This document shows, in pieces, positions 34,776 through 43,879 of a stretch of 64,000 nucleotides of DNA. Each line of letters begins with the position of its first letter. The stretch's first letter is position 1. Source of the DNA: Sphaerotilus montanus (lineage in GTDB: Bacteria > Pseudomonadota > Gammaproteobacteria > Burkholderiales > Burkholderiaceae_C); NCBI RefSeq assembly GCF_013410775.1, contig NZ_JACCFH010000001.1, forward strand, positions 744,001 through 808,000, read 5' to 3'. A program made the position numbers and the translations under genes. A model generated the notes under the pieces. That model had not been told where the DNA came from. It worked only from the letters and a program-made list of their open reading frames with translations, and did no database searches.

Positions 34776-36191
34776 GTGCGCCATCCCCTGCCCTACGCCT
34801 GGGCCAAGGCCCAGCGCCTGCTGCTCGAAGACGATGGCGACCGCCTGGTTCTCTGGGCAGACGCCGAGGCACCCCGCGCCGCGCTGGCCGAGGTGCTGCG
34901 CCTGCACGCCATCGACGCCATCGAGCGCGAAGCCCCCGAGCGCCTCGCCCAGCGCATCGCGCAGGCCTACGCGGGTGGCGAGTCCAGCGCCGCGGCGGTG
35001 GTCGGCGAGGTGGAAAGCGCGGTCGACCTGAGCCGGATGATGCAGGACCTGCCCGCAGTGGAAGACCTGCTCGAAGCCGCCAACGACGCGCCGATCATCC
35101 GCATGCTCAACGCGCTGCTGACGCAGGCGGCCAAGGACGGCGCGAGCGACATCCACATCGAGCCGTACGAGCGCTCGTCGGCGGTGCGCTTCCGCGTGGA
35201 CGGCACGCTGCGCGAGGTGGTGCAGCCGAACAAGGCCCTGCACGCCGCGCTGATCAGCCGGCTGAAGATCATGGCCGAGCTGGACATCGCCGAGAAGCGC
35301 CTGCCGCAGGACGGCCGCATCTCGCTGCGCATCGGCGGCCGTGCCATCGACGTGCGCGTCTCGACGCTGCCGGGCGTGCATGGCGAGCGCGCGGTGCTGC
35401 GCCTGCTCGACAAGGGCGAGGCCAAGTTCTCGCTGCAGGGTCTGGGCATGCAGGGCGACACCTACACGCGCTTCTCCAGCCGCATCCAGCAGCCGCACGG
35501 CATCGTGCTGGTCACCGGCCCGACCGGCTCGGGCAAGACCACCACGCTCTACGCCGCGCTCGGCCAGCTGGACACCAGCACCACCAATGTGCTGACCGTC
35601 GAGGACCCGGTGGAGTACGAACTCGCGGGCATCGGGCAGACGCAGGTCAACGCCAAGATCGACCTGACCTTCGCCAAGGCCCTGCGCGCCATCCTGCGAC
35701 AGGACCCGGACGTCATCATGATCGGCGAGATCCGCGACCACGAGACGGCGCAGATTGCGGTCCAGGCCTCGCTGACCGGCCACCTCGTGCTCGCCACGCT
35801 GCACACCAACGACGCGCCGAGCGCCGTCACGCGGCTGACGGACATGGGGATCGAGCCCTTCCTGCTGAGTTCGTCGCTGCTGGGCGTGCTCGCGCAGCGG
35901 CTGGTGCGCAAGCTGTGTCCGGCGTGCAAGCGCGAGGGCGACGACGGCCGCTGGCACCCGGTCGGCTGCGAGGCCTGCGGCCACAGCGGCTACAAGGGCC
36001 GCACGGGGGTGTACGAGCTGATGGTGGTCGACGACGCCGTGCGCGCGCTCATCCACAGCCGCGCCAGCGAGTCGGAGCTGATCGCCGCGGCCCGCGCCGG
36101 CGGCCTGCGCTCGATGCGCGAGGACGGCGAGCGGCTGGTCGCCACCGGCGTCACCTCGCTGGAAGAACTGCTGCGCGTCACGCGCGACTGA
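34776..36191 (+). CDS. gspE: type II secretion ATPase GspE
   Basis: The 471-residue hexameric ATPase drives the pseudopilus. Motifs are Walker A TGPTGSGKTTTLYAAL, Asp box VEDPVEYEL, Walker B ILRQDPDVIMIGEIRDHETA, His box TGHLVLATLHTNDA, and a zinc module with CPACKR and CEACGH. No ATG fits; GTG 34776, two bases after the gspD stop, gives VRHPLPYAWAKAQRLLLEDD as a good GspE N-terminus. It is shorter than many GspE because the extra N-terminal domain is reduced. Confidence 0.96.
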   Translation: MRHPLPYAWAKAQRLLLEDDGDRLVLWADAEAPRAALAEVLRLHAIDAIEREAPERLAQRIAQAYAGGESSAAAVVGEVESAVDLSRMMQDLPAVEDLLEAANDAPIIRMLNALLTQAAKDGASDIHIEPYERSSAVRFRVDGTLREVVQPNKALHAALISRLKIMAELDIAEKRLPQDGRISLRIGGRAIDVRVSTLPGVHGERAVLRLLDKGEAKFSLQGLGMQGDTYTRFSSRIQQPHGIVLVTGPTGSGKTTTLYAALGQLDTSTTNVLTVEDPVEYELAGIGQTQVNAKIDLTFAKALRAILRQDPDVIMIGEIRDHETAQIAVQASLTGHLVLATLHTNDAPSAVTRLTDMGIEPFLLSSSLLGVLAQRLVRKLCPACKREGDDGRWHPVGCEACGHSGYKGRTGVYELMVVDDAVRALIHSRASESELIAAARAGGLRSMREDGERLVATGVTSLEELLRVTRD

Positions 36192-36215
36192 TCCCGACAG
36201 GCCACACCCGAACCC

Positions 36216-37439
36216 ATGCCCGCCTACCGATTCGAAGCCCTCGACGCCGCCGGCAAGACCCAGACCGGGCTGCTGGACGGCGACAACGCCAAGGCGGTGC
36301 GCTCGCAGCTGCGGGCGCGGGCGCTGGTGCCGCTGGACGTGCAGCTGGTCGAATCGGAAGCGACGGCCACCGCGGCGGCCGGCGGCTCGATGATGCGGCG
36401 GCGGGTGTTCTCGGCCACGACGCTGGCGATCTGGACCCGGCAGCTCGCCGGACTGGTCGGCGCCGGCCTGCCGCTGGAGCGTGCGCTGACCGCCCTCGCC
36501 GACGAGGCCGAGGACCCGCGCCAGCGCGAACTGCTCGCCCACCTGCGCGCCGAGGTGAATGGCGGCTCGCCGTTTGCCAGCGCGCTCGGCAACGCACCGC
36601 GCGAATTCGACGATGTCTACCGCGCCGTGGTCGCCGCCGGCGAGCAGAGCGGGCAGCTCGGCCGCGTGCTGGAAAAGCTGGCCGACGACCTGGAGGAACG
36701 CCAGGCGCTGAAATCGCGGCTGGTGGGCGCGACGCTGTATCCGGCCATCGTGTCGGTGGTGGCGATCGTGATCGTGGTCTTCCTGGTCACCTATGTGGTG
36801 CCGCAGGTGGCACAGGTCTTCGCCGGCAGCAAGAAGGCCCTGCCCTTCCTGACCAGCGCGATGCTGGCGCTGAGCGCGTTCCTGCGCCACTGGGGCTGGG
36901 CGCTGCTGCTGGCGCTGATCGGTGCGGGCGCGCTGCTCGTCATGGCGCGGCGCAATGAAGCCACGCGCGAACGACTCGACGCGATGGTGCTGACGCTGCC
37001 CATCGTCGGCCGGCTGGCGCGCAGCTACAACGCGGCCCGCTTCGCCGGCACGCTGGCGATGCTGGCGGGCTCGGGCGTGCCGATCCTGAAGGCCCTGCAG
37101 GCGGCGGCCGAGACCCTGTCCAACCGCGCCATGCGCGCCGACGCGCTGGCCGCGCTGGTGCAGGTCCGCGAAGGCGCGCCGCTGGCCTCGGCGCTGTCGT
37201 CGAAGAAGCGCTTCCCCGGCCTGCTGTCGATGTTCGCCCGCCTGGGCGAGCAGACCGGCGAGCTGCCGGTGATGCTGCAGCGCGCCGCCACCCAGCTCGG
37301 CGCCGAGGTCCAGCGGCGTGCGATGCAGATGGCCACCATCCTGGAGCCGATGCTGATCGTGGTGATGGGCGCGATGGTGATGGTGATCGTGCTGGCGGTG
37401 CTGCTGCCGATCATCCAGCTCAATACCTTCGTCAAGTGA
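36216..37439 (+). CDS. gspF: type II secretion inner-membrane platform protein GspF
   Basis: The 407-residue product has two T2SSF domains (about 68-195 and 270-395) with TM segments at about 171-195, 220-243 and 375-398. Recognisable stretches are LAIWTRQLAGLVGAGLPLER, VAAGEQSGQLGRVLEKLADD, SYNAARFAGTLAMLAGSGVP and FARLGEQTGELPVMLQRAA. It is the core polytopic protein of the T2SS platform and the last gene of the plus-strand run. Confidence 0.96.
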   Translation: MPAYRFEALDAAGKTQTGLLDGDNAKAVRSQLRARALVPLDVQLVESEATATAAAGGSMMRRRVFSATTLAIWTRQLAGLVGAGLPLERALTALADEAEDPRQRELLAHLRAEVNGGSPFASALGNAPREFDDVYRAVVAAGEQSGQLGRVLEKLADDLEERQALKSRLVGATLYPAIVSVVAIVIVVFLVTYVVPQVAQVFAGSKKALPFLTSAMLALSAFLRHWGWALLLALIGAGALLVMARRNEATRERLDAMVLTLPIVGRLARSYNAARFAGTLAMLAGSGVPILKALQAAAETLSNRAMRADALAALVQVREGAPLASALSSKKRFPGLLSMFARLGEQTGELPVMLQRAATQLGAEVQRRAMQMATILEPMLIVVMGAMVMVIVLAVLLPIIQLNTFVK

Positions 37440-37466
37440 GCCCAGGGCGCAGACGCGGGCGGGGCA

Positions 37467-37724
37467 TCACCCGCCGCTCAGCGCCAGCACGAAGTTGATC
37501 TGCTCGGTCGGCGGCAATGGCGCGTTCAGGTCGAACAGCGGCCGCCCGTTGACGAAGACCCGCAGATGCGGGCGGATGCGCTCCTGTTCATCGACGATGC
37601 GGAAGCGCAGGCCCGGATACCGCGCCTCCAGGCCGTCCAGCACGGCGCCCAGCGTGCCGCCCGCGCCATCAACGAGCGCCGCCCCGGTGTAGGACTGCAG
37701 CGCCGACGGGATCAGCACCTTCAT
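37467..37724 (-). CDS. MoaD/ThiS family beta-grasp protein
   Basis: The 85-residue ubiquitin-like product begins MKVLIPSALQSYTGAALVDG and ends LALSGG, the di-Gly tail that is adenylated and thiocarboxylated in sulfur carriers. PGLRFRIVDEQERIRPHLRV and FVNGRPLFDLNAPL are typical of the fold. It lies five bases after the BNR-protein stop on the same strand, so the two form a unit. No molybdopterin or thiamine gene is near. Its partner enzyme and sulfur acceptor are unknown. ATG 37724 gives the compact domain; a longer frame to 37793 is an out-of-family extension. Confidence 0.88.
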   Translation of the reverse strand: MKVLIPSALQSYTGAALVDGAGGTLGAVLDGLEARYPGLRFRIVDEQERIRPHLRVFVNGRPLFDLNAPLPPTEQINFVLALSGG

Positions 37725-37729
37725 CGCCG

Positions 37730-38899
37730 TCACCGTAGAGCCACCACGTCGAGCGCGTAGATCTCCGGCAGGTGCGCCATCAGTGGCGCCCACGCGGCAC
37801 CCTCGTCACGGCTGAGCCAGAGTTCGCCGCTGGTCGTGCCCAGGTACAGCCCCACCGGATCGCCCGCATCGGCGCACATCGCCTGGCGCTTCACCGTCCA
37901 CCAGGCCTGCTGGCGCGGAAAACCGGCATCCTGGCGCTGCCAGGTCCGGCCAGCGTTGCGCGTGACGTAGGCGGCCGGCTTGCCCTGCGGGCTGGTGCGG
38001 GGCCAGACCGTGCTGCCATCCATCGGAAAGACCCAGGCGGTGTCGGCGTCGCGCGGGTGCACCACCATCGGGAAGCCGATGCTGCCGACCTTGGCCGGCA
38101 TGCCGGCGCCGATCGAGACCCAGTCCCTGGCGGGCTGGTCGAGCCGGTAGATGCCGCAGTGGTTCTGCTGGTAGAGCCGGTCCGGCCGGCTCGGGCACAG
38201 CCGCACGCAGTGCGGATCGTGGAAGGTGACGACGGCCGGATCGAAGCCCTCGACCACGGCCATGCCACCGACGCATGGGGTCCAGCTCTGGCCGCCATCG
38301 GTGCTCTCGTGGACACCGCCGCCGGACATGGCGATCCAGAGGTGCCGGCCGTCGCGCGGGTCCACGAGGATCGAGTGCAGCTTGGGGCCGTCCGGGGTGC
38401 CGTCCTGCACGGTGCCCATCCACTCGCGGAACTGCGGGTCGTCGTTCAGCGTGGAAAACGGCGCCCAGGTGACGCCGCCGTCCTCCGAGCGGAAGAGCCC
38501 CTGCGGCGAGGTGCCGGCATACCAGACGCCGGGCTCGCTGGCGATGCCGGGCGTGAGCCAGAACGTGTGGTCGACGACGCGCCCCGTCTGGCCGGCCGGG
38601 GCCTTGGCGAACGCCGGCGGGCGGGCGGCCTCGGTCCAGGTGTGGCCGAAGTCGGTGGAGCGGAACACGGTCGGGCCGAGGTGGCCGGTGCGGGCCGCGG
38701 CGAGCAGGGTCTGCCCGTCGCGCGGATCGAGCACCAGGTGGCTGATCGTGTGGCCGAGGAAGTGCGGGCCGTCGACGCGCCAGGTCTGGCGTTTCGCGTC
38801 ACCGTGCAGGATCCACGCGCCTTTGCGCGTGGCCACCAGCAGGACAAAGGCCCCGACACGTCGGGAGCGGGAAGACACCGTGCGCGGCAGATCGGCCAT
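37730..38899 (-). CDS. BNR/sortilin-type beta-propeller protein
   Basis: The 389-residue product has repeated Asp-box/BNR signatures: VFRSTDFGHTWTEA, LFRSEDGGVTWAPF, VHESTDGGQSWTPC, YVTRNAGRTWQRQ and LWLSRDEGAAWAPL. These mark a 7-bladed-type propeller like VPS10/sialidase-like exo-folds. No signal peptide is seen, so it is probably cytoplasmic. PPAFAKAPAGQTG near residue 93-105 looks like a peptide inserted from a repeat. It is co-directional with and just upstream of a MoaD/ThiS gene. The activity is not known; sialidase activity is not supported by the rest of the sequence. Confidence 0.85.
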   Translation of the reverse strand: MADLPRTVSSRSRRVGAFVLLVATRKGAWILHGDAKRQTWRVDGPHFLGHTISHLVLDPRDGQTLLAAARTGHLGPTVFRSTDFGHTWTEAARPPAFAKAPAGQTGRVVDHTFWLTPGIASEPGVWYAGTSPQGLFRSEDGGVTWAPFSTLNDDPQFREWMGTVQDGTPDGPKLHSILVDPRDGRHLWIAMSGGGVHESTDGGQSWTPCVGGMAVVEGFDPAVVTFHDPHCVRLCPSRPDRLYQQNHCGIYRLDQPARDWVSIGAGMPAKVGSIGFPMVVHPRDADTAWVFPMDGSTVWPRTSPQGKPAAYVTRNAGRTWQRQDAGFPRQQAWWTVKRQAMCADAGDPVGLYLGTTSGELWLSRDEGAAWAPLMAHLPEIYALDVVALR

Positions 38900-38983
38900 G
38901 GGAACTCCTTCGAACCAGGCGGCGCCGAGTATGTCGCGCGGCAGGTGCAGCGTCCACCCGCAGGGACCCGCACCCGCCCGGGC

Positions 38984-40768
38984 TCAGGCTGGCGCCAGAC
39001 GGCGCACCTGTCCCTTGCCAGCCTGCTTGCCCAGGTACATCGCCTGGTCGGCCCGCCGCATCAGCTCGACCACGTCCCAGCCATCCACCGGCGACAGCGC
39101 GTAGCCGATGGTCGCCCCGACCACGCAGGGCCCTGCGCGCAGCAGCATCGGCGCCACCAGCGCCTGCTGCAGCGCCGTGCCGATGCGCCGGGCGGCGGCG
39201 TCGTCCGGCAGGTCGCTGACCAGCACGACGAACTCGTCACCGCCGGTGCGCGCGGCCAGGTCGGTTTCGCGCACCTGCCGGCGCAGCCGGACACCCGCTT
39301 CGACCAGCACCGCGTCGCCCGCGTCATGGCCCAGGCGGTCGTTGATCTGCTTGAACCCGTCCAGGTCGATCAGGTAGAGCGCGACCTGCCGGTCCGGATG
39401 GGCCCGTGCCAGCAGCGGCAACACCGCCCCGTGCAGACCGCGCCGGTTGAGCAGGCCGGTGAGCGCATCGGTGTCGGCCAGCTGGCGCAGGCGATCGCTG
39501 TCGCGGGTGGCACGTTCGGCGGCACCACGCAGCTGCTCGACCCGCATCCCCATCACCAGCAGCCACAGCACCATCTCCACGAGCGATCCGACCTGCAAGG
39601 CATGCATGGTGTAGACCGTGGCCGGCACCTGCCCGTTCACCAGCCGGGCCATCGTCACGCCGCCCACGGCATAGAGTGCCCAGCCCACAAAGACATAGGC
39701 GGCGGCGCGGTCTCCCTGGCGCCAGCGCATCCAGGCAAACGGCAAGGCCAGGAACATCGGCAGCTGGCCCATGAGCTTGGCCATCTGCTGTGCGCTGCGG
39801 TAGCCGATGACGTCCGTCAGCAGCAGCGCGACCGAGACCGCCGCAGCCCAAGCCCCGGCATGCATCACCCGGGACATCAGCGGTGACAGGCCGCGGATGT
39901 CCAGCACCCGGTCGATGAACAGGAACGCACCCAGCGCGCTCAGCAGCACGCAGGCGGGCGACAGCACCGCCGAGACCCAGACATGCTCGCCCCAGAGGTG
40001 CTGCAACCCGAGCCCGTTGTAGGAGAACAGGTAGAGCCCGATGCCGAACACGCTGAGGCCGTAATAGAGAAACAGCGCGTCCCGCAGGCTGAACCACTGG
40101 GTGAGGCTGTACAGCAGCAGGCACAGCATCACGCCGGTGGAGATGCCCTGCACCAGCTGCACGCGGTCTTCGCCCTGGTGGTAGACATCCGGGGTGACGA
40201 AGCGGATGGGCGCGATGACGGTGCCCTCGCTGGCCACGCGCAGCACCAGCGTGTAGCGGCCGGGGGCCAGATCCAGCGGCAGGACATGCGTGCGGGTCGG
40301 CAGGGCGCGCCAGGACAAGGGGCGCGCGTCGCCCGCGCGCTGGGCGGCTTCCGGCAGCGGCCGGCCATCGTGCAGCACCTGCAGATCCACCAGATCCAGC
40401 TGGGGATTGCCCACGTCGAGCAGCCAGGTGCCGAGCGCGGACGACCGAAGCTCGATCTCCCAGACCAGCCAGACGGCACCCCGTCGTTCCCCGAAATTGG
40501 CGGCGGGCACCATGGGCCGCTCCCGCTGCGGCAGGCGCGTGCGCACCTCGTCGAGTGTCCACTGCCTGCGCTCGTCGTACAGCACCGACACCGCTGGCCA
40601 GACATTGATCGGCTGGTGCCGGTCGCTCAGCACGATCGGCGCTTGCGCCAAGCGCTCGGCCGCCAGCGCCGACAGGCAGACGAGGCTGCACGCCAGCAGC
40701 CACATCCGCCGCCAGTGCCGCAGCGCCCGGATCGGCCGCGCACACCAGATTCGGCACCAGACCGTCAT
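38984..40768 (-). CDS. 7TM-DISM diguanylate cyclase
   Basis: The 594-residue product has a signal/TM start (WLLACSLVCLSALAAE), a DISM extracellular sensory domain at about 40-190 (VWPAVSVLYDERRQWTLDEV, WLLDVGNPQLDLVDL), seven TM helices at about 200-390 (7TMR-DISM) and a GGDEF domain from about 420 (DTDALTGLLNRRGLHGAVLP). The GGDEF motif is intact at 509-513 with an RETD inhibitory site at 500-503, so product inhibition by c-di-GMP is expected. The ligand of the DISM part is unknown, possibly carbohydrate. It is paralogous to the gene at 41990 and divergent from the AAA+ gene. Confidence 0.94.
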   Translation of the reverse strand: MTVWCRIWCARPIRALRHWRRMWLLACSLVCLSALAAERLAQAPIVLSDRHQPINVWPAVSVLYDERRQWTLDEVRTRLPQRERPMVPAANFGERRGAVWLVWEIELRSSALGTWLLDVGNPQLDLVDLQVLHDGRPLPEAAQRAGDARPLSWRALPTRTHVLPLDLAPGRYTLVLRVASEGTVIAPIRFVTPDVYHQGEDRVQLVQGISTGVMLCLLLYSLTQWFSLRDALFLYYGLSVFGIGLYLFSYNGLGLQHLWGEHVWVSAVLSPACVLLSALGAFLFIDRVLDIRGLSPLMSRVMHAGAWAAAVSVALLLTDVIGYRSAQQMAKLMGQLPMFLALPFAWMRWRQGDRAAAYVFVGWALYAVGGVTMARLVNGQVPATVYTMHALQVGSLVEMVLWLLVMGMRVEQLRGAAERATRDSDRLRQLADTDALTGLLNRRGLHGAVLPLLARAHPDRQVALYLIDLDGFKQINDRLGHDAGDAVLVEAGVRLRRQVRETDLAARTGGDEFVVLVSDLPDDAAARRIGTALQQALVAPMLLRAGPCVVGATIGYALSPVDGWDVVELMRRADQAMYLGKQAGKGQVRRLAPA

Positions 40769-40982
40769 TCAGAGCCTTCCAGAATCAGGAAACGTCCATC
40801 AGGGAACGTCTTCCGGTTTCGGCAGATGGGCCCAAAGCTGAAGCGCGGGGGGGCTTCCCCCGGTCCGGTCGGCAGAACTACCCGCGGTTGCGGGTGCTTC
40901 CCCGCTGTGCGCTGTACCTGGCTTGCGGCATGCTAGTCACCACGGGTGCCCCCCACCCCTGACGTGTCTTCCGGAGGTTTGC

Positions 40983-41993
40983 ATGAGCCAACGCTGCACC
41001 GATCTCGTCTGCGCCGACCTCGGCCGTTCGAGCGCCATCCCCATCGCGCGGATGCGACACCTCTACCGCCTCGACGAGGTCGAACGCCGCCTGACCCGGC
41101 TGGTGTCCAAGGACCACGAACAGCTGCGCTCCACCTATGAACGCATGCTGGAAAAAGGCCCGGAACGCTTCCAGGTCAAGCCCTCCGGCCTGCCGGTGAT
41201 GGACCACCTCTACGACGAGCTGCCCAACTTCCACCCCGTGCTCGACGACGTGCGCCGCCAGCTCGCCCTGTGCGAGGACAGCGGCGATGCGCTGGAGATC
41301 ACGCCCATGCTGCTGCTCGGCCCGCCGGGCGTGGGCAAGACCCACTTCGCCCGCGAACTGTCGCAACTGCTGGGCACCGGCATGGGCTTCGTCTCAATGA
41401 GCTCGCTCACCGCCGGCTGGGTGCTCTCGGGCGCGTCGAGCCAGTGGAAGGGCGCGCGGCCGGGCAAGGTGTTCGAGACGCTGGTGGACGGCGCCTACGC
41501 CAACCCGCTGATCGTCGTGGACGAGATCGACAAGGCCGGCGGCGAACACGCCTATGACCCGCTCGGCTCGCTCTACAGCCTGCTGGAGCACGACACCGCG
41601 CACAGCTTCACCGACGAGTTCGCCGAAGTCCCGATCGACGCCAGCCAGGTGATCTGGGTCGCCACCGCCAACGACGAGCGCGCCATCCCCGAGCCCATCC
41701 TCAACCGGATGAACGTCTACGAGGTGCCGATGCCGGACGCGGACGCCGCCCGTCGCATCGCGCTGCGGCTGTACGCCGGCATCCGCGCCGCGCACGAGTG
41801 GGGCAGACGCTTCGACGACACGCCGTCGGAGGCGGTGCTGGAGCGTTTCGCCGAGATGGCGCCGCGCGAGATGCGCCGCGCCTGGATGACCGCCTTCGGC
41901 AATGCCAAGCTGGCACGGCGCACCACGATCGTGCAGGCGGACCTGCCCGACAGCGGTGCGGGCAAGCGCACGCCGATCGGTTTCGTGCACTAG
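40983..41993 (+). CDS. Lon-like AAA+ ATPase without protease domain
   Basis: The 336-residue product starts at ATG 40983 behind a GGAGG site. It has Walker A LLLGPPGVGKTHFA (G113-T120), Walker B PLIVVDEIDKAGG, sensor 1 VIWVATANDERAIPEP and arginine-finger region ILNRM. The GSLYSLLEHDTAHSFTDEF stretch resembles the Lon ATPase. The serine-lysine protease domain of Lon is absent, so it is a stand-alone ATPase. It sits between two diguanylate cyclase paralogues, divergent from one and converging on the other, with a 4-base stop overlap. A chaperone or disassembly role is plausible; the client is not known. Confidence 0.9.
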   Translation: MSQRCTDLVCADLGRSSAIPIARMRHLYRLDEVERRLTRLVSKDHEQLRSTYERMLEKGPERFQVKPSGLPVMDHLYDELPNFHPVLDDVRRQLALCEDSGDALEITPMLLLGPPGVGKTHFARELSQLLGTGMGFVSMSSLTAGWVLSGASSQWKGARPGKVFETLVDGAYANPLIVVDEIDKAGGEHAYDPLGSLYSLLEHDTAHSFTDEFAEVPIDASQVIWVATANDERAIPEPILNRMNVYEVPMPDADAARRIALRLYAGIRAAHEWGRRFDDTPSEAVLERFAEMAPREMRRAWMTAFGNAKLARRTTIVQADLPDSGAGKRTPIGFVH

Positions 41994-43759
41994 CCAGCGC
42001 GCCGCAGTTGCCGCTTGCCGGCCAGCTTGCCGGCATACAGGGCCTGGTCGGCCTGCGCCAGCAGATGGCCGACGTCGGTGCCGTCGGTCGGGGACAGCGC
42101 AAAGCCGATGGTCGCCCCCACGCTGCAGGCGCCCCCCTCCAGCGAGACCGGGGCCTGCACCGACTGCAGCAGCTTGTCGCCGATGCGTACCGCCGCGTCC
42201 TCGTCGCGCAACTCGCCCACCACCACCACGAACTCGTCGCCACCGATGCGCGCCACCAGATCCGCCTGCCGGATCTGCATGCCCAGCCGGGCCGCGATCT
42301 CGATCAGCACCGAGTCACCCGCGTGGTGGCCGTGGCGGTCGTTGACCGGCTTGAAGCCGTCCAGATCGATCAGGTAAACCCCCACCAGCGCATCAGGACG
42401 GGCCCGCTGCAGCATCGGCACCACTGCGCCCTGCAGCCCCCGCCGGTTCAGCACGCCGGTCAGCGCATCGGTGTCCGCCAGGCGGCGCAGGCGTTCGCCG
42501 TCGTGCCGGTCCTGCTCGGCGGCGCGGCGCAGGGTATCCATCCGGATGCCCATCACCACCTGCCACATCACCATCTCGGCCAGCGAAGCCACCTGGAACA
42601 CGTGCATCGTCACGGGGGTGGCAGGAATCCGGCCGCTGATCAGCAGCGCCAGCACGACCACGCCCGCCGTGTAGACCCCCCAGCCGATCAGGATGTAGCC
42701 GGTCGCCCGGTCCCCGCGGCGCCAGCGCCGCCAGGCGATCGGCAATGCCAGGATGGTGGGCACCTGGCCCATCAGCTTCGAGATCCGCTGCGCGTCGCGG
42801 TAGCTGATCACGCCTGCGAGCAGCAGCACCAGCGCCACCGTGCAGACCAGCGCCCCGCCGCGCATCAGCCGGGACAGCCAGGGCGAGGTGCTCCGGATCT
42901 CCAGCGCCCGGTCGATGAACAGGAAGGCACCGATGACCCCCACCAGGATGCAGGCCGGCGGCAGCAGCTCCGACACCCACAGCGCGTTGCCCCAGACGTG
43001 CTGCATGCCCATGCCCTGGAAGGAGAACTGGAAGATACCCACCCCGCCGACCCCGAGCGCGTAGTAGGCGAACATCCGGTCGCGCAGGCTGTACCACTGC
43101 GCCAGGCTGTAGATCAGCAGCGACAGCATCACGCCCGTCGCCAGACCTTGCAGCATCTGCACCCGTTCCTCGCGCATCTGGCGCTGCTGGGGTGTCGTCA
43201 GCCGCACGGGCACGATCATGCTGCCGGAGGTCTGCACCCGCAGCACCATCAGGTACCGGCCGGCCGACAGGTTCAGCGGCATCACATGGGTGCGGGTCGG
43301 CAGCGGCCGCTCCGACAGGCGCAGCCAGTCGCCGTTGCGGAGTTGTGCCGTCAGCCGGTCCTCGCGCAGGACGTACAGGTCGGCGTGGTCGAGCGCGGGA
43401 TAGCCGACATCCAGCAACCACTCACCCGCGGCGGACTGCGTCACCTCCACGTCCCAGACCAGCCAGGCCACGCCGCCGAATTCGCCGAAATTCGAGGTCG
43501 GCACCTGCGGCGGACGGCGCTCGGACAGGCGGGCGAGCACGTCGGGCAGCGTCCAGACCGCGCGCTCCTCGGTCAGCACGGACAGCAGCGGCCAGACATC
43601 GACCTCGGTCTGCCGTGTCTCCAGCACCGCAATGCCCGGCGCACGGACCGGCCGTTCGGCACGGGCAGCCGCCACCAGCAGGCACCCGGCCAGCAGGACC
43701 GCCAGCCAGCGACCCACCACCACGGCACACCTCCGGAACAACGAACGACAACGTGACAT
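41990..43759 (-). CDS. 7TM-DISM diguanylate cyclase (paralogue)
   Basis: The 589-residue product has the same plan as the gene at 38984: N-terminal signal (WLAVLLAGCLLVAAARAE), DISM domain (VWPLLSVLTEERAVWTLPDV, WLLDVGYPALDHADL), seven TM helices and a GGDEF domain with DTDALTGVLNRRGLQGAVVP. GGDEF is intact at 506-510, with an RQAD inhibitory site at 497-500. The two are clearly paralogues. A perfect inverted repeat lies 47-67 bases upstream of its start. It reads in the same direction as the Crp/Fnr gene upstream and overlaps the AAA+ stop by 4 bases. Confidence 0.94.
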   Translation of the reverse strand: MSRCRSLFRRCAVVVGRWLAVLLAGCLLVAAARAERPVRAPGIAVLETRQTEVDVWPLLSVLTEERAVWTLPDVLARLSERRPPQVPTSNFGEFGGVAWLVWDVEVTQSAAGEWLLDVGYPALDHADLYVLREDRLTAQLRNGDWLRLSERPLPTRTHVMPLNLSAGRYLMVLRVQTSGSMIVPVRLTTPQQRQMREERVQMLQGLATGVMLSLLIYSLAQWYSLRDRMFAYYALGVGGVGIFQFSFQGMGMQHVWGNALWVSELLPPACILVGVIGAFLFIDRALEIRSTSPWLSRLMRGGALVCTVALVLLLAGVISYRDAQRISKLMGQVPTILALPIAWRRWRRGDRATGYILIGWGVYTAGVVVLALLISGRIPATPVTMHVFQVASLAEMVMWQVVMGIRMDTLRRAAEQDRHDGERLRRLADTDALTGVLNRRGLQGAVVPMLQRARPDALVGVYLIDLDGFKPVNDRHGHHAGDSVLIEIAARLGMQIRQADLVARIGGDEFVVVVGELRDEDAAVRIGDKLLQSVQAPVSLEGGACSVGATIGFALSPTDGTDVGHLLAQADQALYAGKLAGKRQLRRAG

Positions 43760-43805
43760 GCAGTCTCGACCTGCGCGGGAACCTCCGCCCCCCCGCGCCC
43801 ACGGC

Positions 43806-43826
43806 GAACCCGCATGGCACGGGTTC
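43806..43826 (-). promoter_or_regulatory. inverted repeat upstream of the second diguanylate cyclase
   Basis: GAACCCG (43806-43812) and CGGGTTC (43820-43826) are perfect arms with a 7-base spacer. It is 47 bases from the cyclase start and has no T-run, so an operator is likelier than a terminator. Its arm and spacer geometry equals the repeat at 44670, but the sequence differs. Confidence 0.45.
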
Positions 43827-43879
43827 AGGTTCGTTGTCGACGCCTGCCGGCTGAACTTGACGCAGGACGCAGCCCGGGC

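Noticed and set aside
37730-38899. Sialidase function for the BNR protein
   Set aside because: Only Asp-box repeats are shared; the catalytic arginine triad and FRIP motif of sialidases are not recognised.
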